A stretch of 11,002 nucleotides of DNA from CAZLGO01 sp964559295 (GCA_964559295.1 CAZLGO010000059.1:1-11002), one strand, 5' to 3'. Counted from the first letter of the stretch, positions 1 to 5,332 are shown. Notes: generated by a model not told the origin, from the letters alone. Made by a program: numbers and translations.

Positions 1-7
1 TGTCGGT

Positions 8-48
8 CATACACTACAATTGTAGTAATATTAGAGTATATAAATGCT
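8..48 (-). promoter_or_regulatory. Leftward promoter with palindromic operator candidate
   Basis: Read on the minus strand there is an archaeal TATA-like element (TTTATATAC, about 36-46) followed by a perfect 14-bp palindrome, ACTACAATTGTAGT, at 13-26, and an ATG at 10-8 that runs off the left edge. The TATA centre is about 30 bases from that ATG, so transcription would begin within or just after the palindrome and the mRNA would be nearly leaderless. A palindrome over the start site is where an archaeal repressor would block polymerase, so autoregulation of the off-window gene is a reasonable inference. The gene itself cannot be identified from three codons. Confidence 0.45.
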
Positions 49-238
49 TTGCAATACTTAGCAGATAGGTGTAATATTTTATCTATAATTAAATATACCA
101 CTTTTCATACTAAAAGAACGAAAAAAAAGCACATAGCAGAGAATATTTGGTAAATGAGGAATTAAATGAACTCATTTTCCGCTGAGAATTAAAATATGGT
201 TTATCTAAATTTAAAGGTCTTATGTGCATCGTATTGTG

Positions 239-470
239 GGACTTTATAAAAAAGGCCCTGGAAGTTACGAACTCACTTACTCTGGAACTCAAACCCAAAA
301 CAAGAAAACATCAAAAATGTTAGTAAAAGCCAAAACAAAGGATGAAATACTGAATCCTTCTGCACCTAAATAGCGGGCAGTATACATGACAAAGAAGAAT
401 CCTAATATGTAGCTTGCAATCTGAGAGACAAACAATACTTCCGTGTTCTTTGCAATTCTCTGACGGTGTT
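239..470 (-). pseudogene. Oligosaccharide flippase 5' fragment (copy A)
   Basis: Minus-strand translation gives the N-terminus of a Wzx/MATE-like polysaccharide flippase: RIAKNTEVLFVSQIASYILG, then FFFVMYTARYLGAEGF, then a region resembling the usual SFALAFTGIFGVF stretch. After a one-base frameshift near 298-305 it resumes as LGLSSRVSEFVTSRAFFIKS, matching the conserved DLGLSxLTVREVARxRSLAxKY segment that follows the second helix. Roughly the first 75 of about 450 family residues are present. There is no in-frame start: the fragment begins immediately at the stop of the upstream HEPN gene, in a different frame from the ATG that overlaps that stop. It is a dead remnant; the family assignment rests on motif recognition. 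Confidence 0.72.
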
Positions 471-850
471 CATTTTAATTCTTCTATCGCTCTTTTTATT
501 CGCTCCAAAAACTTTTCTGCATCTTCGATTATTGATTCAGCTTCTTCTTCTGATGGTTCATAATATACATCATAATCTGCCTTTTCACGTTTAGTCTCCG
601 CCCTAACCAGACTTTTGGCATAAAATTCCTCAATAAGACCTTCGGTGACAAACTTTAAGCCAAATTGCGAAACCACACCACTATGCGTCTTTGGATAAAT
701 GTTTTCTAAGGTAAGCAAAGCTTTGGCAGAATGAAACATGGAATAGTATGCCTCACTTATTGCATCTATGAACATATCATTTTCAAATAGGATATTGGCT
801 GACCTTAACTTATCTTCAGCCCGCTCCAGATGCCTTTCCCATTCTTTCAT
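470..850 (-). CDS. HEPN-domain protein, probable toxin of MNT/HEPN pair 1
   Basis: The product has 126 residues, all-helical in appearance, of the COG1895 HEPN type. Visible family hallmarks are AYYSMFHSAKALL (34-46), the KTHSGV loop (54-59) and KREKADYD (87-94), which occupies the position of the HEPN RNase motif, here an Arg followed by a DYD instead of the classic Rx4-6H. HEPN proteins of such pairs are usually toxins that cut RNA and are neutralised by the partner nucleotidyltransferase. The start at 850 lies 35 bases inside the 3' end of the MNT gene, and exactly the same 35-base overlap is seen in the second module, so the pair is translationally coupled. The C-terminal helix (AEKFLERIKRAIEELK) is nearly identical in the second copy. 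Whether it is still toxic cannot be read from sequence. Confidence 0.85.
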   Translation of the reverse strand: MKEWERHLERAEDKLRSANILFENDMFIDAISEAYYSMFHSAKALLTLENIYPKTHSGVVSQFGLKFVTEGLIEEFYAKSLVRAETKREKADYDVYYEPSEEEAESIIEDAEKFLERIKRAIEELK

Positions 851-1166
851 AAAGCACCACGCCCTCTTTCAGGACATTCCTTACAAAAGAATATCCTTCT
901 TTAGCCAAAAATTCAAAGTAAGTTTTTTTCATGTCTTTTGCTGAAATGAGTTCACCATATTCCAACAATATTGGAAACGAAACGTCTAACAACTCTTCCA
1001 AGCTCACATCACCAACTACCAGAATATCGATATCAGATTCTTCTCTCGCTTCTCCCCTTGCTACGGACCCAAACAAGATGATCTCTTCTATTTTATTACC
1101 ATATTTCTCCATAGCTCTTCTTACAAATTCATCCACTGCCTTTTGATACCTTTTCTGGATCTTCAT
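816..1166 (-). CDS. MNT-domain nucleotidyltransferase, antitoxin of pair 1
   Basis: A 116-residue minimal nucleotidyltransferase of the DNA polymerase beta superfamily. The metal-binding signature is complete at the first two positions: G33-S34, ten residues, then D45-I-D47. In characterised MNT/HEPN systems such enzymes AMPylate and silence the HEPN partner. The third carboxylate usually found on a later strand is unclear: where the sister copy (2942-3304) has Asp77 this protein has Leu73, with Glu72 next to it. The N-terminal 16 residues are almost identical to the sister copy, whereas residues 52-90 are unrelated in appearance. No Shine-Dalgarno precedes the ATG; a TATA-like TTTATTTG at 1191-1198 sits about 28 bases upstream, suggesting a leaderless mRNA for the MNT-HEPN operon. 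Confidence 0.87.
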   Translation of the reverse strand: MKIQKRYQKAVDEFVRRAMEKYGNKIEEIILFGSVARGEAREESDIDILVVGDVSLEELLDVSFPILLEYGELISAKDMKKTYFEFLAKEGYSFVRNVLKEGVVLYERMGKASGAG

Positions 1167-1319
1167 ATCTATCTTTTATGCGCAGATGTTCAAATAAACC
1201 TTTGCCAACTTCGTCATGATTATTAGAGATTTGCTTAACACTGAAAACCAGGGATCAGATAAATAATAGCAGCAAGTATTAAGGTGTTAAATTTTTATGA
1301 TTCCGCGAGCCTTTGTATC
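1167..1319 (-). repeat. Leader repeat upstream of MNT 1
   Basis: Sequence ahead of MNT 1 matches that ahead of MNT 2 (3305-3444). The shared block starts (minus strand) at GATACAAAGGCTCGCGGAAT and runs to the start codon; this copy has about 25 extra bases near the middle and lacks a short stretch present in the other. Both contain a TATA-like element 27-28 bases before the ATG. Part of it reads like decayed coding sequence for a membrane protein: an ATG at 1360-1358 opens MEPFKKAFTNF, and after a stop the frame gives EKIQRLAES, then KFNTLILAAI. I do not recognise the parent protein. Confidence 0.7.
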
Positions 1320-1390
1320 TTTTCTTAAAAGTTTGTAAATGCTTTTTTAAAAGGTTCCATCTCTTGGTTTAAATCACAAATTCAAACGAG

Positions 1391-1396
1391 AAAAAA
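1391..1396 (-). terminator. Oligo-T stretch after mntA
   Basis: On the minus strand a T6 run in a pyrimidine-rich context (CTTTTTTCTC) follows the mntA stop by about 22 bases. Archaeal RNA polymerase stops at oligo-T without needing a hairpin, and none is seen here. Weak support. Confidence 0.3.
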
Positions 1397-1418
1397 GTTA
1401 CAAATTTCACTCTTTCCA

Positions 1419-1832
1419 TCAGAGCATCTCTCGTATGAACTCTCTTTCCACAGGCATGAAATCGAGGTAGCGGTGCCAGGTCTTCTCAAGGAAAAAGAGC
1501 CTCACGTCTTCGTCTCTACTCAAGATTACTTCGCCCTTCGTGACTTCGTATCTGAAGCTTAGGGGAGCATAGTTGAGGACTTTGACATCTACAGGTAAGT
1601 GAAGATTCTTTTCTAACTCAAGAGAGATCCCTATCTCATAATCTAAAACATCTTTTCTACTTACTTTTTTTTCATCTACAAAAACAGCTACATCCACATC
1701 CTTAAACCAGTTAGCTGAAAGGAAGCTGCCGTATAAATATCCGAAGATAATCTCTTCCCTTTTCCTGAAAATGAAATTGAGACTGTTTTTTATCTTTTTC
1801 TTTTCTTTTTTGGAGAGTTGATGTATCATCAT
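1419..1832 (-). CDS. mntA: MntA-like minimal nucleotidyltransferase antitoxin (pair 3)
   Basis: 137 residues, polymerase-beta-type nucleotidyltransferase. The signature is G35-S36-F, eight residues, then D45-V-D47, followed by AVFV, and a later VDVKVLN strand (about 81-87) that can supply the third carboxylate. In the well-studied MntA/HepT systems this enzyme transfers AMP to the tyrosine of the toxin's Rx4HxY motif, which is known biology of the family, not visible here. Its ATG overlaps the hepT stop as ATGA (1829-1832); a second ATG follows directly, so the start could be one codon later. The Lys-rich N-terminus (KKEKKKIKN) may contact nucleic acid. It belongs to a different subgroup from the two flanking MNT proteins and is not part of their duplication. 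Confidence 0.88.
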   Translation of the reverse strand: MMIHQLSKKEKKKIKNSLNFIFRKREEIIFGYLYGSFLSANWFKDVDVAVFVDEKKVSRKDVLDYEIGISLELEKNLHLPVDVKVLNYAPLSFRYEVTKGEVILSRDEDVRLFFLEKTWHRYLDFMPVEREFIREML

Positions 1833-2242
1833 AATTTACCCACCTCACCTGTGAATTCTTCCAGATCTTTAAGATCTTCCTGAATTATTTTGAAGATCTC
1901 AAGATCGTCAATTTCCCAGTAGATATGCACCAGCATGTTTCTGAACTTTGCCATTCTTGCAAGCCTTCGAGAAAGGTCTTCTGAAATTATGCCTGCTTCT
2001 CCAAGTATTATAAAGCAGTCAGAGTAACTTTCAGGTATCCTCCCTCCCAGCCTTGCTGCAACGTGATTGCATATCGACAGTGCTGATTCTATTGCAACAA
2101 TCAGTTTATATTTTGATGCATCAATGACGGTGGGGCTTGAGAGGAATTCTTCTTTGCCAGTTAGCATGATAGATTTTAGCTCTTCTACAGCTTTTTTAAT
2201 TTCGGCTGCTCTCCTCTTTATGAGTCCTCTATTAAGATCCAT
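1829..2242 (-). CDS. hepT: HepT-like HEPN RNase toxin (DUF86)
   Basis: 137 residues, helical, of the DUF86/HepT family. The full Rx4HxY catalytic motif is present: R101-N-M-L-V-H106-I-Y108, within the characteristic FRNMLVHIYWEID segment. The Arg/His pair forms the RNase centre in the dimer and the Tyr is the AMPylation target of the partner. An AIESALSICNHVAARLG helix (50-66) is also typical. Toxin precedes antitoxin, the reverse of the order in the two flanking modules. A TATA element 24 bases upstream of the ATG and no Shine-Dalgarno point to leaderless expression. All key residues are intact, so this appears to be the one fully functional toxin-antitoxin pair of the classical HepT type in the window. 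Confidence 0.9.
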   Translation of the reverse strand: MDLNRGLIKRRAAEIKKAVEELKSIMLTGKEEFLSSPTVIDASKYKLIVAIESALSICNHVAARLGGRIPESYSDCFIILGEAGIISEDLSRRLARMAKFRNMLVHIYWEIDDLEIFKIIQEDLKDLEEFTGEVGKL

Positions 2243-2260
2243 GTGTAATGATCATTTTTA

Positions 2261-2273
2261 AAAATATAAATAT
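2261..2273 (-). promoter_or_regulatory. TATA box of hepT-mntA operon
   Basis: On the minus strand the sequence TATATTTATATTTT lies with its centre about 24-26 bases upstream of the hepT ATG at 2242, the spacing expected when transcription starts at the start codon. No Shine-Dalgarno intervenes. Confidence 0.6.
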
Positions 2274-2401
2274 ATTACCGGCTGCAGGAAAAGGATAAAA
2301 GATACCATTCTAAAATTATCCTTTAAAAAGGTATTTTCAGCAATCAGATTCTCTTCTGCGCTTTTTTCATACAATTTTTATACTTTGTTTCGTTTTATTC
2401 T

Positions 2402-2588
2402 TCATGAATAGGTTTTTCCTATTTTTAAATCAAATATTCCGGAAAAAACAAGCCAAATGAAAAATACCAAATCCTAGTGCACCAAGATAATATGCACTAT
2501 ACAACACAAAGAAGAATCCTAATATGTAGCTTGCAATTTGAGAAAGAAACAATATGCCAGTGTTTTTTGCGATTCTAGGATGATGTTC
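2402..2588 (-). pseudogene. Oligosaccharide flippase 5' fragment (copy B)
   Basis: Minus-strand translation directly after the stop of HEPN 2 reads RIAKNTGILFLSQIASYILG, then FFFVLYSAYYLGALGFGI, i.e. the flippase N-terminus again. A one-base frameshift then gives VFSGIFDLKIGKTYS and a TGA, matching the FTGIFGVFxDLG region but decayed. Like copy A it lacks an in-frame start and has the same frame offset relative to the HEPN stop. Exact identity with copy A over 32 bases (2506-2537) shows that the two are duplicates, while other codons have diverged synonymously and non-synonymously. Confidence 0.72.
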
Positions 2589-2976
2589 ATTTTAATTCCA
2601 TTATCGCTCTTTTTATCCTCTCCAAAAACTTTTCTGCATCCTCTACAATTAATTCCGCTTCCTCTTTCGAGATCTCAACAGCAACATCATAATCACTCTT
2701 CTCACGCTCTTCTTTTGCAAACCTTAATGCCTTTCCATAATACTCCTCAACATCACTTTCTCTTATAACATGAAGACCAAACATAGACAATACTCCCTCA
2801 TGCGTTTTTGGCTCTATATTTTTAAGAGTAAGTATTGCCCTTGCTGCATAATACATCGAATAATATGCTCTACTAACCGCATCTTCTTAATACTCACCGT
2901 CAACTAGATACTTTGCAGCCTCCGCTCTTTCCTCCGCTTTCTCAAGCTGTAATTTTACCAGTTCCAATTTCTCCAT
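2587..2976 (-). pseudogene. HEPN-domain protein of pair 2, interrupted by TAA
   Basis: From the ATG at 2976 the frame reads MEKLELVKLQLEKAEERAEA and on to DGEY, then a TAA at 2889-2887 (codon 30), then EDAVSRAYYSMYYAARAIL and a normal HEPN end at 2587. Total length would be 129 residues, as in the sister gene (126). The start at 2976 is supported because it overlaps the MNT gene by 35 bases exactly as in module 1. Hallmarks after the stop are intact: AYYSMYYAARAIL, KTHEGV and REKSDYD, the same site as KREKADYD in the sister. Translation restarting at the ATG at 2856 would make an 89-residue protein lacking the first helix of the fold. A single base change of a sense codon explains the stop. 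It is most likely a recently inactivated toxin, or the base could be an assembly error. Confidence 0.78.
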
Positions 2977-3304
2977 ATAATGACACTCCTTCCTTTAACA
3001 CTTCTTTGATAAAAGGCGCACCTATTTTTATCCTATTCAATACTTCACGTACCGCATATACCTTTGGTGAAATATCCAGTGAATGCTCCATAGACACCTC
3101 AAATGCTATTCCATAGATTTCTTTCATATCAGCTATATTTCTTTCTTTAACAACTACTAAAATATCAATATCAGATTCCTCACGAGTCTCGCCTCTTACA
3201 ACAGATCCAAATAGGATGATGCTATCTATATTATCTTTGTATTTTCCAAGTGTCCTTTTCACAAATTCATCCACTGCTTTCTGATACCTTTTCTGGATTT
3301 TCAT
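2942..3304 (-). CDS. MNT-domain nucleotidyltransferase, antitoxin of pair 2
   Basis: 120-residue minimal nucleotidyltransferase with G33-S34, ten residues, D45-I-D47, and a probable third carboxylate at D77 (SLDIS). It is paralogous to the MNT at 816-1166: residues 1-16 are almost the same, the catalytic segment SDIDILVV and the C-terminal VLKEGVxLY are conserved, but residues 52-95 differ almost completely. It lacks a Shine-Dalgarno; a TATA-like TTTATCTAAA at 3327-3336 is about 27 bases upstream of the ATG. The antitoxin is intact while its HEPN partner is broken, the expected order of loss for a toxin-antitoxin pair. Confidence 0.87.
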   Translation of the reverse strand: MKIQKRYQKAVDEFVKRTLGKYKDNIDSIILFGSVVRGETREESDIDILVVVKERNIADMKEIYGIAFEVSMEHSLDISPKVYAVREVLNRIKIGAPFIKEVLKEGVSLYGEIGTGKITA

Positions 3305-3444
3305 ATCTATCTTTTATGTGCAGACGTTTAGATAAACCTTCTCTATTTTGCCAAGTTTGTCCATGATTATTGGAGATTTGCTTAACACAATGGCAGCAAG
3401 TATTAGAGTGTTAAATTTTCCATGATTCCGCGAGCCTTTGTATC
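3305..3444 (-). repeat. Leader repeat upstream of MNT 2
   Basis: Counterpart of 1167-1319. In this copy one frame stays open across the whole leader: from the flippase fragment (ending ...HILGY) it continues KGSRNHGKFNTLILAAIV, then LSKSPIIMDKLGKIEKVYLN and a TAA just before MNT 2. The hydrophobic stretch suggests a membrane-protein fragment, but in the other copy the frame is broken, so this is a remnant and not a gene. The parent is not recognised. Confidence 0.65.
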
Positions 3445-3445
3445 C

Positions 3446-3509
3446 CAATATATGGCCTGCAATCTGAGAGGCAAGCAAAACTCCCGTGTTCTTTGCGATT
3501 CTCTGGACG
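3446..3509 (-). pseudogene. Flippase N-terminal fragment (copy C)
   Basis: About 21 codons, VQRIAKNTGVLLASQIAGHI then LG, are the flippase N-terminus a third time, cut off abruptly at GGATACAAAGG where the leader repeat begins. Base identity with copies A and B is high in the part that exists. It marks a recombination junction. Confidence 0.65.
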
Positions 3510-3520
3510 ATTTATATTTT

Positions 3521-3618
3521 TTATTTTTCCATCAACGCAATATTAACAAGATATTTGCTTGACAAGATTTACATCAGTCGATATCAAGTGCCTATGTTTT
3601 AAGGTCAATAAAAAATGT
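3521..3618 (-). pseudogene. Flippase internal fragment (copy D)
   Basis: Just upstream (minus strand) of copy C, frames interrupted by small indels give FFIDLKT, then STDVNL, then SSKYLVNIALMEK and TAA. These match in order the FxDLGLS, REVARDxSL and SKYLGNIALMK segments at roughly residues 50-85 of archaeal flippases. It therefore continues where copies A and B break off, and comes from a separate flippase copy. Decay is advanced, so the call rests on the order of three short matches. Confidence 0.5.
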
Positions 3619-3689
3619 TTAAGGGGTCTAATTTCCTATTATCAGGCATAGAATTTCTAGACTATAAAATCTCAACTTAAGGTGCGAAC

Positions 3690-3765
3690 GATATCATACA
3701 AAAAGTATCATATTGTAATACTTCCTACGATTTGATACATTATATTATAGAGGAGAGTTACCCTC
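3690..3765 (+). promoter_or_regulatory. Promoter with GTATCA-type inverted repeats
   Basis: An imperfect dyad, ATATCATAC-aaaaa-GTATCATAT (3691-3713), precedes another inverted copy of the same half-site, TGATAC at 3734-3739, which abuts a TATA-like TTATATTATA (about 3740-3749). The next gene starts at 3798. Downstream TAGAGG...CCTCTA (about 3748-3767) could form a 6-bp hairpin in the leader RNA. Half-sites flanking a TATA box suggest binding by a dimeric regulator. Confidence 0.4.
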
Positions 3766-3797
3766 TAAACCCTTCCACAAGATCATGGAGGTAAAAA

Positions 3798-4025
3798 ATG
3801 AAACCTGAAGATATCATGAAAAGCGAAAACATGAAAATAGCTGGAAATATTGTTCAAAAGCCATTGATGAGAAAGATTAAAAGGATAATTGAAAAATCGT
3901 CGATGATACCAACAGAGGATATGAGAAGGCGGACCCTTGAGATGATCAAGATGGTCTTCAAGCCAACGAAGGCTGAGTGGGAGCTCATAAAAAAAGAGAT
4001 CCCGTATAATAAGGATCCACGATAG
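3798..4025 (+). CDS. Small basic hypothetical protein
   Basis: 75 residues, not recognised. The ATG is well supported by a strong Shine-Dalgarno, GGAGGT at 3787-3792, five bases upstream. The protein looks helical and is rich in Lys, Arg and Met, with MRKIKRIIEKS (24-34), MRRRTLEMIKMVF (42-54) and a C-terminal KAEWELIKKEI (58-68). No signal peptide, membrane segment, Cys pair or catalytic motif is seen. It is the first gene after a promoter with inverted repeats and lies 99 bases ahead of a small zinc/HTH-like protein on the same strand. The two may form a small regulatory operon or toxin-antitoxin-like pair, which is inference from size and setting only. Confidence 0.6.
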   Translation: MKPEDIMKSENMKIAGNIVQKPLMRKIKRIIEKSSMIPTEDMRRRTLEMIKMVFKPTKAEWELIKKEIPYNKDPR

Positions 4026-4027
4026 TT

Positions 4028-4070
4028 TTGAAGTACGTGGTATGTATTGAAGTACAATAGAATGTACATA
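4028..4070 (+). repeat. Direct repeats TTGAAGTAC between two small genes
   Basis: TTGAAGTAC occurs at 4028-4036 and 4047-4055, 19 bases apart, followed by the palindrome ATGTACAT (4063-4070), which shares the GTAC core. The sites lie between the stop of the 75-residue gene and the start of the next, a position fitting a regulator site. They are too short to exclude chance. Confidence 0.3.
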
Positions 4071-4124
4071 AATAATAACAATTTCATCATAAGATCATAC
4101 TAAATTCTGTATTTAGGGGTTTAA

Positions 4125-4376
4125 GTGTTACAGATGCAATCCCATGAGATTATGGAAATCTTGGATGAGATCAGCAGAAAGATAAAAGAATTGGAGCTTT
4201 ATGAGCCAAGGTGCAAGGTCTGCAATTCACCACTTCGATATCAAATAGAGGATATGAGACTCAAAGGAGGGTTATCCCTCAGAGAAATACGTGGATTACT
4301 ACTTCAGATAGGAAAAGAGATCTCGATCATGTCTCTTTCAAGACACTTCAGAAAACATGTAAAAATCTGTTTATGA
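4125..4376 (+). CDS. Small CxxC/HxxxH helix-turn-helix-like DNA-binding protein
   Basis: 83 residues from a GTG start, chosen because AGGGGT (4115-4120) is four bases upstream; the internal ATG at 4134 would be 13 bases away. After a helical N-terminus the protein has C30-K-V-C33-NSPLRYQIEDM, then GGLSLREIRGLL, then SLSRHFRKH with H74 and H78. The order CxxC, helix, GxSxxxI helix, SLxRHxxxH is a known plan of small zinc-stabilised helix-turn-helix proteins in archaea, phages and plasmids. Such proteins are presumed DNA-binding, and the actual target is unknown. It ends abruptly after the last His; a shifted frame directly downstream stays open with a charged, protein-like sequence, so the gene may be truncated by a frameshift. 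Confidence 0.62.
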   Translation: MLQMQSHEIMEILDEISRKIKELELYEPRCKVCNSPLRYQIEDMRLKGGLSLREIRGLLLQIGKEISIMSLSRHFRKHVKICL

Positions 4377-4679
4377 GGAGAAATCCGTCAAATATGAAAG
4401 TCTTCAGACAGAAAACTTGGTCGAAAGGCCTTAAAAATGGCCAAGTTTCATATAAAAAAAATTTGGGAGTTGACTGTTAATACATTTATTTTTGGATTAG
4501 GGTGCCAAGATAATGCTTCTAATTCCGTTTATAGAATACCATTTAAATTTTTAAAATTTCTTTCAATTATTCAATCAGTTATAACATCATCCTACGGAAT
4601 GATTGAAGATATCATTGAAATACCAAAACATATGATGATCTTGAAAATTTGTAAAAAAGTTTTAATAGAATTATGAAGA
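4372..4679 (+). other. Possible frameshifted continuation of the HTH gene
   Basis: Right after H78 of the HTH protein, the +1 frame reads SVYEEKSVKYESLQTENLVE and then RP before a TAA at 4432. The original frame reopens at 4437 as MAKFHIKKIWELTVNTFIF and runs to a TGA at 4674-4676. Joined, this would add a helical C-terminus of about 100 residues. The evidence is only that the pieces abut and look protein-like; the last piece is rich in I, L, F, K, S as AT-rich noncoding DNA often is. No alternative gene is seen here. Confidence 0.25.
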
Positions 4680-5022
4680 TACTAAATGATTAATATGGGC
4701 TAAATAATAAATAAAGAATCCAAAATAACTATCTCCTCTAAAGAATTGATGAATTGATAAAAGATGAAATTAACTGGTCCTTATTAAATTAAATTAATAA
4801 TCAGATCTAAGAATGGTAAGGACACATTCATAGTTGCAGGAGTTCCAGCTACAATAAAGAAAAATACATAGTTAATGTGTTAAATACAAAATATGTTCGC
4901 TCTGATGTTTGACGACGAAAGCAACGATAGAATTTTAGGATTGCAGAATCTTCTATGGCATGTGTCGTAGAACATTCACAAAATTAAGGGCGCTGCTATA
5001 AGATCTTTAATTTAAGGACATG
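4680..5022 (+). other. Degenerate intergenic stretch
   Basis: No gene is supported. Two short coding-like remnants on the plus strand are IDELIKDEINWSLLN and stop (about 4747-4794) and KNGKDTFIVAGVPATIKKNT and stop (4809-4871). The second has a look reminiscent of AbrB-like antitoxins but is too short to call. A rough TATA-like CTATAAG at 4997-5002 is the nearest promoter candidate for the downstream gene. Confidence 0.3.
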
Positions 5023-5029
5023 GGTGATC
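5023..5029 (+). promoter_or_regulatory. Shine-Dalgarno GGTGATC deciding the start
   Basis: GGTGATC is a perfect complement to the archaeal 16S rRNA tail and ends three bases before the ATG at 5033. An in-frame GTG at 5024 lies inside the site and is therefore not the start. Confidence 0.7.
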
Positions 5030-5032
5030 TTC

Positions 5033-5332
5033 ATGCTGGAAATCGTTGTCCACGAGATAAAAGGAAAATGTCCGGTATATGGACTTGGAGATAAGATGGT
5101 AATTGATGGTCCCAAAATACTTGTGGATAAAACCGATGCCCTTTGCACTCATGCACTTTCAACGTTACTTCATTATACAACGATCCTGGAGCATGATTGG
5201 TGTCCTGTAAAATTAGGACTAACGACAGAAAAAGATCCAGAACATGCGTACATGCAATGCGTTGATCCCTGGAAGCCTTACACAGACGGAGGAACGGTAA
5301 TATTCAAATGTAGAAGTATAAAAGAGGAATAA
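5033..5332 (+). CDS. TIGR04076 family small cysteine-containing protein
   Basis: 99 residues. Family traits are all visible: an N-terminal strand leading to G-K-C13-P-V-Y, GDKMVIDGPKI (19-29), D-A-L-C38-T-H-A-L-S-T-L-L, W56-C57-P, then YMQCVDPWKPYTDGG (73-87) and a final F-K-C93. There are five Cys and a conserved His40. The biochemical role of the family is not established; the Cys/His set suggests metal binding or redox activity. The length matches the family, so the gene looks intact. It is preceded by degenerate sequence and followed by the remains of an epimerase gene, so its present neighbours say little about its job. Confidence 0.82.
   Translation: MLEIVVHEIKGKCPVYGLGDKMVIDGPKILVDKTDALCTHALSTLLHYTTILEHDWCPVKLGLTTEKDPEHAYMQCVDPWKPYTDGGTVIFKCRSIKEE

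Larger units (their letters stand above)
345..1319 (-). repeat. Duplicated module, copy 1 (leader-MNT-HEPN-flippase 5')
   Basis: This segment is one of two diverged copies of the same arrangement; the partner is about 2465-3444. The parts correspond in order on the minus strand: leader 1319-1167, MNT 1166-816, HEPN 850-470, flippase fragment below 470. Similarity is patchy. It is near identity in the leader, the MNT 5' end, the HEPN 3' end and the flippase start (a 32-base exact match at 389-420 against 2506-2537), but low in the middle of both toxin-antitoxin genes. Outer limits are approximate. Confidence 0.75.
2465..3444 (-). repeat. Duplicated module, copy 2 (leader-MNT-HEPN-flippase 5')
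   Basis: Second copy of the module described for 345-1319, with the same gene order, the same 35-base MNT/HEPN overlap and the same fusion of the HEPN stop to a flippase fragment. In this copy the HEPN gene has an internal stop, and the leader is joined at its upstream end to another flippase fragment (3446-3509). Confidence 0.75.

Noticed and set aside
931..1146. Open plus-strand frame opposite MNT 1
   Set aside because: Antisense of the catalytic MNT region; composition is Ser/Asn-rich as expected for a shadow frame.
2538..2768. Open frame on the plus strand opposite HEPN 2, His/Ser/Leu-rich
   Set aside because: It is the antisense of a clear HEPN coding sequence and has no ribosome site or family features.
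2887..2889. Recoding of the HEPN 2 stop as pyrrolysine
   Set aside because: The codon is TAA; pyrrolysine is inserted at TAG only.
3691..3739. Repeated GTATCA units as a CRISPR-like array
   Set aside because: Only three six-base half-sites, no uniform repeats or spacers of regular length; an operator fits better.
4809..4871. AbrB-like antitoxin fragment (KNGKDTFIVAGVPA)
   Set aside because: About 20 residues with no start and no continuation in any frame; could be chance.
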